From Oscillospiraceae bacterium (GTDB lineage Bacteria; Bacillota; Clostridia; Oscillospirales; Oscillospiraceae): a stretch of DNA of 7,585 bases. The notes below the pieces were generated by a model, which did not search any database, had not been told where the DNA came from, and worked only from the letters and a program-made list of their open reading frames with translations. The DNA is taken from contig JAITQY010000164.1 of NCBI GenBank assembly GCA_031288675.1, positions 1 to 7,585 of the forward strand, written 5' to 3'. The position numbers and the translations under genes were made by a program. Positions 1 through 4,684 of the stretch are shown in pieces; positions within the stretch are counted from its first letter, which is position 1; every line of letters starts with the position of its first letter.

Positions 1-270
1 ATAGCGTTTGATACTGCGTCCCTGCCCCGCGCGCACGACTTGATATGTGTCGATTTTAGCCTCTGCGCCGGTCAAAAGTTCATTGAAGTCAACGCCGAAC
101 TTGTTCGCGACCTCAAAAAGTACGCTTATAGGAATGTCCTCGCCTGTAGCCTCGTACTTGGCATAAACCTCATTGGCAATGCCCAATTCCTCAGCAAGCT
201 GCTCCGGCGTATAGCCGCAGGCGTCACGAAGTCCGGCAAGCCGCTTCGCTATGTCGATAGGATTGTTCAT
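1..270 (-). CDS. XRE-family regulator with C-terminal cupin (5' part, truncated by window edge)
   Basis: Ninety codons are visible from the ATG at 270 and the frame stays open to the window edge. Residues about 5-60 form an XRE-type helix-turn-helix: IAKRLAGLRDACGYTPEQLA, then a recognition-helix region around EVYAKYEATG and the helix VLFEVANKFGVDFNELL. The following stretch, TYQVVRAGQGRSIKR (76-89), is the usual lead-in to a small cupin domain in the XRE-cupin family, so the missing part is probably a cupin of about 90-100 residues. In Clostridia such proteins often lie beside acyl-CoA synthetase (AMP-binding) genes; that neighbour would be to the left and is not seen. The start is well supported: AAGGAG at 279-284 lies 8 nt before ATG. 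The HTH assignment is firm; the cupin part is inferred from the linker. Confidence 0.85.
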   Translation of the reverse strand, partial: MNNPIDIAKRLAGLRDACGYTPEQLAEELGIANEVYAKYEATGEDIPISVLFEVANKFGVDFNELLTGAEAKIDTYQVVRAGQGRSIKRY

Positions 271-293
271 ATATTTTTCTCCTTCAGTTAATC

Positions 294-312
294 TTTGTAT
301 AATTTACACAAA
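294..312. promoter_or_regulatory. Candidate operator: near-perfect inverted repeat upstream of the XRE-cupin gene
   Basis: The two 9-nt arms, TTTGTATAA (294-302) and TTACACAAA (304-312), are reverse complements apart from one position, with a single central T. The repeat lies 24 nt upstream of the XRE-cupin ATG in an AT-rich stretch where a promoter would be expected. A role as autoregulatory operator for that protein is inference. I could not place a convincing -35/-10 pair for the gene. Confidence 0.35.
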
Positions 313-392
313 ACACTCTATAGAAATGTGCGGAATTCAATCGCAACCCATAAATAAACGTCTAAGCAAAAGGCACTTCATCTCAATGGCTG

Positions 393-1550
393 CTAACGGT
401 CTAACAGTCTGGAGAGTATCGCGCAGACCTCCGCTCGGGTGGCAGACTTCTTAGGCGCGAAAGTGCCGTCGCCGTAACCGGTGATCAGCCCTTGCTCCGC
501 CGCCCAGCTAACCCCTGCGCTTGCCCAGTCGCTTATCTCGTCCGCGTCGGCAAACTCTGCCGCTCTTCCGGAACTGATAACCTGAGGTGCAGCTCTCTCA
601 GTCGGTTCATTATCAAAGATAGATTCGCTGTCGTCTGCGCCGTTTTCGCCGGAATTTTCATAACCGGAACTGCCGTAATTTTCCGTGTTTATGCCGTATT
701 TATCCCATAATCGGAAGAGAAGCAGCGAAATTTGCTCACGCGTTATAAGCTCATTTGGATGAAATGTGTTATTTTCGTATCCTGTTACTATTCCGCTTTC
801 GACCGCCCAAGTCACATACGAGAAAAACCAGTCCTCCGAAGTAACGTCACCCATAACCGAGTAGTCATACCGGTTCGGGTCAATTCCGGTCACACGGGAT
901 AGCATGGTCACGAACTCCGCGCGCGTAAGCGCGTTTGACGGAGCGAACCGAAAGCTGCCCATTCCGTTGACAATTCCGCGTTCCGAGAGAGAGATGATAT
1001 ACGCGTTCGCCCAGTGAGAGACGGGAACGTCAATGAAAGCCCATTCCGCCGGAAGAGTACCGTTGTGTTCCAGTTTGTAAGAGCCTTGTACAGTCAAATC
1101 AACGCTTCCGCTGTAAGCCCTGACAGCGGCGACCGTATTCTCTGCGGCTATGTAGCGGTGCGAGGAATCAAGTATAGCTGACTCCGTAACCGCAGAACCG
1201 GTCGTAAGGTCAATAAGCTCGCCGCCGCTGACCGACACATTGGCGTCGCCCGAAGCAAATACCACTGCCGCCATAGGCTGAAGCTCCAACACGTCGCCGT
1301 GCGTCAGCGTCATCGGTTTAGCGGATACTGCCAATGAATATTCCGAAACCGCGCCGGTTTCTTCTATACCGTATTTAACACGAAATTCGTTAAGACGCGC
1401 GTCCGTCTGACCCTCTAACGCCGAGCGCACGGAGGGTATGTAAGTCTGCTCCAGATAACTTAGCGGGACAAGCTGGTCGCTTGCCCTGACCGGCAGAAGT
1501 AGCAGAACCGTTATCATCGCAATCGCTGTAATGCTGAATATCTTTTTCAT
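393..1550 (-). CDS. Secreted S-layer homology (SLH) domain surface protein
   Basis: The protein has 385 aa. Residues 1-24 are a classical signal peptide: MKK, a hydrophobic core ITAIAMITVLLLLP, then cleavage probably after VRA. Residues about 75-165 are beta-rich (LTHGDVLEL, VSGGELIDLTTGS, HRYIAAENTVAAV, LTVQGSYKL) and resemble a domain often found before SLH repeats in clostridial proteins; its function is unknown to me. Three SLH repeats follow at about 172-222, 234-283 and 333-383, each with an F/D start, an aromatic W and a TRAE or TREQ signature (TRAEF at 209, TREQI at 270, TRAEV at 371). A Ser/Gly/Asn/Asp/Glu-rich linker (about 287-330) separates repeats 2 and 3. SLH triplets anchor proteins noncovalently to pyruvylated secondary cell-wall polymer. 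There is no SD; the gene has its own promoter directly against the ATG and seems monocistronic. Confidence 0.92.
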   Translation of the reverse strand: MKKIFSITAIAMITVLLLLPVRASDQLVPLSYLEQTYIPSVRSALEGQTDARLNEFRVKYGIEETGAVSEYSLAVSAKPMTLTHGDVLELQPMAAVVFASGDANVSVSGGELIDLTTGSAVTESAILDSSHRYIAAENTVAAVRAYSGSVDLTVQGSYKLEHNGTLPAEWAFIDVPVSHWANAYIISLSERGIVNGMGSFRFAPSNALTRAEFVTMLSRVTGIDPNRYDYSVMGDVTSEDWFFSYVTWAVESGIVTGYENNTFHPNELITREQISLLLFRLWDKYGINTENYGSSGYENSGENGADDSESIFDNEPTERAAPQVISSGRAAEFADADEISDWASAGVSWAAEQGLITGYGDGTFAPKKSATRAEVCAILSRLLDR

Positions 1551-1557
1551 ATTTTAT

Positions 1558-1586
1558 ATTATACCACAAATTTGCCTAAAAGTCAA
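1558..1586 (-). promoter_or_regulatory. SigA-type promoter of the SLH gene, apparently giving a leaderless mRNA
   Basis: Read on the minus strand: TTGACT (1581-1586), a 17-nt spacer, TATAAT (1558-1563). Only 7 nt (1551-1557) separate the -10 box from the ATG at 1550, so transcription would begin at or next to the A of ATG, leaving no room for an SD. None is seen within 30 nt upstream. Confidence 0.8.
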
Positions 1587-1595
1587 TAGGTAATA

Positions 1596-1636
1596 TAGGA
1601 AGTAGGCGTTAGGTAGTAGGAGTTAGGAGACGGGAG
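1596..1636. repeat. Direct repeat 1, copy 1 (41 nt)
   Basis: This 41-nt segment recurs at 1815-1855 with one difference (G at 1602, A at 1821); the last 34 nt are identical. It consists of TAGGNNN heptamers followed by a CGGGAG end. The copies lie 219 nt apart, which is 31 heptamers plus 2 nt, so the 7-nt phase shifts between them. Confidence 0.9.
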
Positions 1637-1736
1637 AAACGCGCGTTAGTCGTCAGTCAACAGTCGTGAGTAGACAGTAGACGATGGAAACGGCGGAGTT
1701 GCAAATTGTAAATTGCAAGTTGAAAATTAGGACGGG

Positions 1737-1781
1737 GATGCGGCGGGCGAGCAATGCCGAGTTAGTCGGTAGGTATTAGTC
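1737..1781. repeat. Inter-block repeat, copy in block A (45 nt)
   Basis: The segment starts GATGCGGCGGGCGAGCAATG and ends in GTATTAGTC. It recurs at 3178-3222 in block B with one difference (C at 1757, A at 3198). The two copies lie in the same orientation on either side of the collagen-like gene. Confidence 0.9.
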
Positions 1782-1814
1782 GGCAGTCGACATGGGACGA
1801 GGGAAACGCGTGGG

Positions 1815-1855
1815 TAGGAAATAGGCGTTAGGTAGTAGGAGTTAGGAGACGGGAG
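1815..1855. repeat. Direct repeat 1, copy 2 (41 nt)
   Basis: Second copy of the segment at 1596-1636, with 40 of 41 positions identical. It is again followed by a GTTAGTC/GCAGTC heptamer run, so a larger module seems to have been duplicated within block A. Confidence 0.9.
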
Positions 1856-2036
1856 TTAGTCGGCAGTCAGTAGTAGTGAGCAGACAGCGGACGGGGGCGC
1901 GATGGAATTGCACGTGGCAAATTGAAAATGGGAAATTAAGACGAGGGAGACGAGAGGCGTTAATCATTAGCTATTAATCACTAATCATTATTCGTTAATC
2001 ACTGCTCCTGTGTTAATTATTCTTTGTGGGGCAGTA

Positions 2037-2064
2037 ACACTTTGCGCGCGATTCTCATATTATT
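2037..2064 (+). promoter_or_regulatory. Possible late-sporulation (SigK-like) promoter of the collagen-like gene
   Basis: AC at 2037-2038, a 17-nt gap, then CATATTATT at 2056-2064 approximates the SigK pattern AC-N16/17-CATANNNTA, with the last base off. The position 60 nt before the ATG and the exosporium-type product make it plausible. The motif is short and weak, and no good SigA promoter is seen in 2004-2123, which otherwise holds only the gene's leader. Confidence 0.3.
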
Positions 2065-2123
2065 GGGTGTATATTCAGATACGAATTTTTACTAATCACT
2101 TTTTATACAGGAGGGCATTACAT

Positions 2124-3029
2124 ATGAGATATAAATCCAGCACACAATATACAAGACCAATTGCCTGCAAACCTGACTTACATATCAACAACACAGGGTG
2201 CTTGCCGAAAGGTTATTGTATTTGCCCGGTTCCTCCGGCGCCGCCGTGTTTGGGAGTAGGAGGAACGCCTGGAGTAATGGGCGCTACAGGTGCTACAGGA
2301 TTACAAGGTAATACCGGGGCAACAGGTGCGACGGGGTTGCAAGGTATAACAGGCAATACCGGTCCTACGGGTGCGACAGGGTCAACAGGTTCCATAGGCG
2401 ATACCGGAGCTACGGGCGCAACGGGGTTGCAGGGAATTACAGGGGCTACGGGCGATACTGGAGCTACAGGCGCAACCGGTGAAACGGGCGCGACCGGAGC
2501 TACGGGATCACCGGCAATGAATATCATTCCGTTCGCAAGCGCAACAAACGGTAATACTCCCGAGACTAACTCATCAGGCGATACAACGAGAGTAGTGTTA
2601 ATCGGGTTCGGGAACAGTCACAGTATTTATACAGATTCCCCAACGCAATTCACTATCAAAACGGGAGATAACTGGTATAACTTCGCAATGCCGCAGGACG
2701 GAATAATAGACAGCATTTACGGCGAAGTCTCCACTGCCGCCGACTGGACACCGTCAAGCAATATAAGCCCGTATTTCGCTATCGCCACAGCTCCGCCCGA
2801 CAGCGTTACTTTTACAATAATACCGCAATCAATAACTCCCGTTTCAACACCTTATGTACAGGGTACTTTATACCGCTCATACGCTGTTCGCTCCGCGTCC
2901 GCAACCGGATTAGGCATAGCTGTTACGGCAGGTACCCGAGTTATGATCGTCGGAGGGATACGAACAAGCGGAGGGACGCGCAATCAGTCGCTGTACTTCA
3001 GCTTCAACGGCGGAATTAGTATTCGATAG
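2124..3029 (+). CDS. Collagen-like exosporium protein with BclB-type C-terminal domain
   Basis: The start at 2124 is chosen for AGGAGGG at 2109-2115, 8 nt before ATG; an in-frame GTG at 2010 has no SD. The protein has 301 aa. Residues 1-46 hold no signal peptide but four cysteines (15, 26, 32, 34) plus C42 and a proline patch CPVPPAPPC. Residues 47-130 are 28 uninterrupted Gly-X-Y triplets, 21 with Thr at Y, including three GATGATGLQG-type units. Residues about 132-301 match the exosporium BclB C-terminal domain: IIPFAS, VVLIGFG, NFAMPQDGIIDSI, VTAGTRVMIVGG and NGGISI at the end. In Bacillus such proteins are glycosylated filaments or nap of the spore's outer layer; Thr-rich triplets suit O-glycosylation. 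A spore-surface role here is inferred from homology. The heptamer block B starts exactly at its stop codon. Confidence 0.9.
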   Translation: MRYKSSTQYTRPIACKPDLHINNTGCLPKGYCICPVPPAPPCLGVGGTPGVMGATGATGLQGNTGATGATGLQGITGNTGPTGATGSTGSIGDTGATGATGLQGITGATGDTGATGATGETGATGATGSPAMNIIPFASATNGNTPETNSSGDTTRVVLIGFGNSHSIYTDSPTQFTIKTGDNWYNFAMPQDGIIDSIYGEVSTAADWTPSSNISPYFAIATAPPDSVTFTIIPQSITPVSTPYVQGTLYRSYAVRSASATGLGIAVTAGTRVMIVGGIRTSGGTRNQSLYFSFNGGISIR

Positions 3030-3305
3030 TCGTGAGTCAAAAGTCGACAGTCGGCAGAGGACGGGAGAAACGCGTAGTAATTGCAAGTTGCAATTGGCAA
3101 TTGGCAAATTGAAAATTAGGACGGGAGAAACGCGCGTTAGTCGGTAGTACATAGTCGACAGTCGAGAGTGGACGCAGGATGCGGCGGGCGAGCAATGACG
3201 AGTTAGTCGGTAGGTATTAGTCTACAGTCGTGAGTAGGCAGGGGGACGGGAGATGCGCCTTCCGTGGGAATGTTAATCATTAACTATTAGTCGCTAATCA
3301 CTACG
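3027..3305. repeat. Block B: degenerate heptanucleotide-period repeats, right of the collagen-like gene
   Basis: This block uses the same word families in the same order as block A: AGTCG-type heptamers (3026-3060), an AATTGCA/AGTTGCA/ATTGGCA run (3079-3118), a 24-nt segment at 3120-3143 identical to 1629-1652, the 45-nt shared segment at 3178-3222, and a TTAATCA/CTAATCA run at 3273-3303. It starts on the stop codon of the collagen-like gene and ends at the expected start site of a leftward promoter. The rest of the gap to the tRNA (3340-3420) is AT-rich and shows no gene. Confidence 0.85.
3178..3222. repeat. Inter-block repeat, copy in block B (45 nt)
   Basis: Counterpart of 1737-1781, with 44 of 45 positions identical. 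Both copies are preceded by GGACG and a G-rich stretch, and followed by AGTCG-type heptamers that differ between the copies. Confidence 0.9.
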
Positions 3306-3310
3306 CGAGC

Positions 3311-3339
3311 ATTGTAGCACAAAGTTTCTGATTTGTCAA
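3311..3339 (-). promoter_or_regulatory. Near-consensus SigA promoter pointing leftward, with no minus-strand gene behind it
   Basis: On the minus strand: TTGACA (3334-3339), a 17-nt spacer, TACAAT (3311-3316). Transcription would start near 3304, at the edge of repeat block B, and run antisense to the collagen-like gene. No minus-strand ORF that I accept lies between here and the SLH gene at 1550. The spacer end TTTGTG resembles that of the SLH promoter. Confidence 0.6.
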
Positions 3340-3420
3340 GAGAAAATTTGTGTGTAATCGTAAATGATTTGTAAACACATTTAATGAAAATTGATTTCCG
3401 CAGATTGATATAAAAAATGC

Positions 3421-3449
3421 TTGACAAAACCGCTAAGGCGAGTTATAAT
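3421..3449 (+). promoter_or_regulatory. Consensus SigA promoter of tRNA-Ala
   Basis: TTGACA (3421-3426), a 17-nt spacer, TATAAT (3444-3449): an exact consensus. The predicted start near 3456 leaves a 5' leader of about 7 nt before the mature tRNA end. Confidence 0.9.
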
Positions 3450-3462
3450 TCTACTCGGTCTT

Positions 3463-3538
3463 GGGGGTGTAGCTCACTTGGTAGAGCGCTTGAATGGCAT
3501 TCAAGAGGTAAGGGGTTCGATCCCCCTCATCTCCACCA
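3463..3538 (+). tRNA. tRNA-Ala (anticodon GGC)
   Basis: A complete 76-nt cloverleaf with encoded CCA. The acceptor arm GGGGGTG (3463-3469) pairs with CATCTCC (3528-3534) and contains the G3:U70 wobble pair that specifies alanine. D arm GCTC/GAGC; anticodon stem CTTGA/TCAAG with loop ATGGCAT, anticodon GGC at 3496-3498; T arm AGGGG-TTCGATC-CCCCT; discriminator A at 3535 and CCA at 3536-3538. It reads Ala codons GCC and GCU. No clear terminator follows; the next small gene begins about 30 nt later, so read-through is possible. Confidence 0.97.
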
Positions 3539-3567
3539 GAAGAACGTTATAGAGGGGTGTATTTAAT

Positions 3568-3747
3568 ATTAATGCAATACAAAAACATTTGATAACCTTA
3601 GTAGCAATAATAGTTTTCGGATCTTTGATAGTTGGCTTTGCTTGTTCATGCACGAATTCCGATAAGTGTAGTGCTTGTGGCGGGACTGGTTACTACCAAA
3701 AGAAATTTTGTCCAATATGTAAGGGTAGTGGAAGATCAAGCTTTTGA
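3568..3747 (+). CDS. Small membrane or secreted protein with a DnaJ-type zinc motif; start codon unclear
   Basis: The frame ending at TGA 3745-3747 encodes a hydrophobic segment (ITLVAIIVFGSLIVGFA) followed by two CxxCxGxG motifs, CSACGGTG and CPICKGSG, 14 residues apart. This is the half-site pair that binds one zinc in DnaJ-like zinc fingers. AGAGGGG at 3551-3557 is a good SD, but the in-frame codon at proper spacing is ATT (3568, giving about 59 aa). The nearby ATG at 3572 is out of frame by one base; one more A in the A5 run at 3581-3585 would join it to give MQYKKHLITLVAII. The first standard in-frame start is TTG at 3589 (52 aa), without SD or the basic n-region. The cysteine at the end of the hydrophobic segment gives only a poor lipobox. 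Function is unknown; it is 30 nt from the next zinc-type gene and probably cotranscribed. Confidence 0.6.
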   Translation: MNAIQKHLITLVAIIVFGSLIVGFACSCTNSDKCSACGGTGYYQKKFCPICKGSGRSSF

Positions 3748-3777
3748 TTAATTAACACATTATTGAGGAGAATACAA

Positions 3778-4011
3778 ATGGCTCTTATAGTATGTCCGGG
3801 TTGCGGCAATAATGTTTCACCAAACGCTTCTGCGTGTCCAAACTGTGGTGAACCTATTGATACGTCAATTAAGTGCCCAAAGTGCGGAAGCAAAAACGCA
3901 AAAGTTATTTCAGGCGCAAGTAAGGCTGTATCGCTTGCGGTTTTTGGTATATTTGCAGCAAATAAAGTAATGAGCAAATATGTTTGTAATGATTGTGGGC
4001 ATAAATTTTAA
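3778..4011 (+). CDS. Small double zinc-ribbon protein
   Basis: The protein has 77 aa. The start at 3778 has GAGGAG at 3765-3770, 7 nt upstream; an earlier in-frame TTG at 3763 would put the SD inside the gene and is not used. Residues 6-24 form a first zinc ribbon (CPGC ... CPNCG), typical of the N-terminal zinc-ribbon found on many small Firmicute proteins. Residues 33-73 form a second split ribbon (CPKCG at 33-37, CNDCG at 70-74), with a hydrophobic, alanine-rich stretch (SKAVSLAVFGIFAANKV) inserted between its two knuckles. That stretch may be a short membrane-associated helix. Binding partner and role are unknown. It follows the DnaJ-zinc-motif gene with the same orientation, so the two likely form a small operon. 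No convincing terminator is seen downstream. Confidence 0.88.
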   Translation: MALIVCPGCGNNVSPNASACPNCGEPIDTSIKCPKCGSKNAKVISGASKAVSLAVFGIFAANKVMSKYVCNDCGHKF

Positions 4012-4089
4012 TCAAATCGGTGAAATTGTTATGGGTGTTGCGCGCCCCCAACCCATGCGGCCTCTGAATATTAAACCTATCCTAAGACT

Positions 4090-4118
4090 TTGAAAGAGCG
4101 ATGGATTTGAAGTATAAT
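4090..4118 (+). promoter_or_regulatory. SigA-type promoter upstream of a truncated reading frame
   Basis: TTGAAA (4090-4095), a 17-nt spacer, TATAAT (4113-4118). Only 6 nt separate the -10 box from ATG at 4125, the same leaderless layout as the SLH gene. The stretch 4012-4089 between this promoter and the zinc-ribbon gene shows no other feature. Confidence 0.65.
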
Positions 4119-4124
4119 AAAGTT

Positions 4125-4160
4125 ATGGACAACCAGAAACGCATAGACGACTTACCTTAG
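4125..4160 (+). pseudogene. Possible 5' stump of an interrupted gene (11 codons)
   Basis: ATG at 4125 opens MDNQKRIDDLP, then TAG at 4158-4160. It lies directly behind a good promoter but has no SD. The composition becomes more GC-rich from about 4160, and the following DNA is antisense to the degenerate fragment at 4277-4435. The simplest reading is that a chromosomal gene starting here was cut by an insertion near 4155-4160; a tiny real peptide is the alternative. I do not recognise the sequence. Confidence 0.3.
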
Positions 4161-4276
4161 GCATGGAAGTGTAGAGTAATGCCCCATCCAGCAGCAACGG
4201 AAGCATAGCCATCAAAACGGCGCTGCCGTCCCTCGCTTTCGCGCCGGTACCGACTGTGTAGGTCTCGGCGCTCTTG

Positions 4277-4435
4277 TCATATACGCTGACGAACGCGCAG
4301 AAACTCCAAGTAAACGGAACTTGATACCTCCGTTTCCTGCAGGATGGCTTGTCCATCCTTGAAAGAAACGTAGTAGTGCATGATACCCTCGGCAACCTCG
4401 GTGCGCAGGGTATACAGATTCGTGTTATCAAACAT
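4277..4435 (-). pseudogene. Truncated N-terminus of a mobile-element sigma-like protein (remnant)
   Basis: ATG at 4435 follows GGAG (4444-4447) at about 8 nt. The 52-aa product begins MFDNTNLYTLRTEV, continues HYYVSFKDGQAILQETEVS and VYLEFLR, and stops at TGA 4277. This start resembles the N-terminus of sigma-70-like proteins of about 150 aa that I recall from integrative elements of gut Firmicutes; the recall is not a search result. The expected sigma regions are missing. In the same frame beyond the TGA the reading is QERRDLHSRYRRE and on to a stop near 4158, a weak echo of the expected continuation. Another frame across 4123-4300 stays open with a hydrophobic stretch (VLMAMLPLLLDGALLY). 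I take the locus as degenerate. It has lost its 3' end near 4160-4300. Confidence 0.5.
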
Positions 4436-4446
4436 AGCCCTTTCTC

Positions 4447-4478
4447 CAATCTGAATTTTTTGGTTGAAATTCAGATTG
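4447..4478 (-). promoter_or_regulatory. Perfect 12-bp inverted repeat just before the SD of the sigma-like remnant
   Basis: CAATCTGAATTT (4447-4458) and AAATTCAGATTG (4467-4478) are exact reverse complements around an 8-nt loop. On the minus strand the hairpin's 3' arm runs into the GGAG of the ribosome binding site, so it could limit translation or serve as an operator. No U-tract follows, so it is not a simple terminator. Confidence 0.6.
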
Positions 4479-4523
4479 AAGCGGAGGACTGCGACAACGT
4501 GGTATTGTCCTAAAAATGGGTAC

Positions 4524-4555
4524 AAAAAAGCCTGTTAATAAAAACAGACTTTTTT
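4524..4555 (-). terminator. Rho-independent-like terminator, symmetric in both directions
   Basis: AAAAAAG-C-CTGTT (4524-4536), a 6-nt loop, AACAG-A-CTTTTTT (4543-4555): 12 paired positions with one C/A mismatch, and a T-tract on either strand. It lies 6 nt past the stop of the last small ORF of the minus-strand metal operon and is the natural end of that transcript. The stem is AT-rich, hence moderate confidence. Confidence 0.6.
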
Positions 4556-4561
4556 GAGAAA

Positions 4562-4648
4562 TTACCTATAAATTTTTTGATGTTGTCGGCGTTTCACCGA
4601 CATTGCGTAATCGGCAAAAGCAGACTGCAATGGTCTGATATGTAACAT
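4562..4648 (-). CDS. 28-codon small ORF at the end of the metal-response operon
   Basis: AAAAGGAGG (4659-4667) is a very strong SD, 10 nt upstream of ATG at 4648. The peptide starts MLHIRPLQSAFADYAMSV and ends in a basic tail, KRRQHQKIYR, with TAA at 4562-4564. It follows the XRE gene by 36 nt on the same strand and precedes the terminator-like hairpin by 6 nt, so it would be the last cistron. I do not recognise the family; the charged tail could bind nucleic acid or membrane, but nothing shows this. It could also be the truncated start of a longer gene, since the sequence beyond looks like element debris. Support comes from SD, start, spacing and position, not from homology. Confidence 0.5.
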   Translation of the reverse strand: MLHIRPLQSAFADYAMSVKRRQHQKIYR

Positions 4649-4684
4649 TTGATTAGTGCCTCCTTTTGCATATGGCTTATTTGC

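Larger units (their letters stand above)
1596..2003. repeat. Block A: degenerate heptanucleotide-period repeats, left of the collagen-like gene
   Basis: This noncoding stretch is built almost wholly of related 7-nt words in short runs: TAGGCGT/TAGGTAG/TAGGAGT near 1603; GTTAGTC/GTCAGTC/AACAGTC/GTGAGTA/GACAGTA from 1645; GCAAATT/GTAAATT/GCAAGTT/GAAAATT from 1701; GTTAGTC/GGCAGTC again from 1855; TTAATCA/TTAGCTA/TTAATCA/CTAATCA from 1960 to 2001. Stops in several frames argue against coding. The type resembles the short tandemly repeated repetitive (STRR) heptamers described in cyanobacteria. The order of word families is shared with block B on the other side of the gene. It begins about 10 nt beyond the SLH -35 box. 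No other gene or RNA is seen here. Confidence 0.85.

Noticed and set aside
1596..2003. CRISPR-like array or tandem satellite
   Set aside because: There are no constant-length repeats with unique spacers; the period is 7 nt with continuous drift, and no cas genes are in the window.
2010..2123. Earlier GTG start for the collagen-like gene (38 more codons)
   Set aside because: No SD precedes it, the extension is not conserved-looking, and AGGAGGG sits at ideal spacing before ATG 2124.
2213..2527. Minus-strand ORF rich in PVAPVAPV repeats
   Set aside because: It is the antisense reading of the Gly-X-Thr collagen repeat, has no SD, and the plus-strand frame has clear family homology.
2910..3152. 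Minus-strand ORF of 80 codons running from block B into the collagen-like gene
   Set aside because: Half of it is translated heptamer repeat (LTRVSP, LQLLRVSPVL) and the rest is antisense to the conserved BclB-type domain; no SD.
3463..3538. tRNA-Ala 3' end as attachment site for an integrated element
   Set aside because: No second copy of the tRNA 3' end and no integrase gene is seen in the window, so there is nothing to support it here.
4031..4056. ATGGGT...ACCCAT inverted repeat after the zinc-ribbon gene as a terminator
   Set aside because: Only 6 clean pairs with a 14-nt loop, and GC-rich sequence instead of a T-tract follows.
4123..4449. Minus-strand 108-codon ORF overlapping the sigma-like fragment
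   Set aside because: Its upper half is an alternative frame of the recognisable MFDNTNLY frame, it lacks its own SD, and the lower half matches nothing I know; treated as debris, though a frame change within the remnant is possible.
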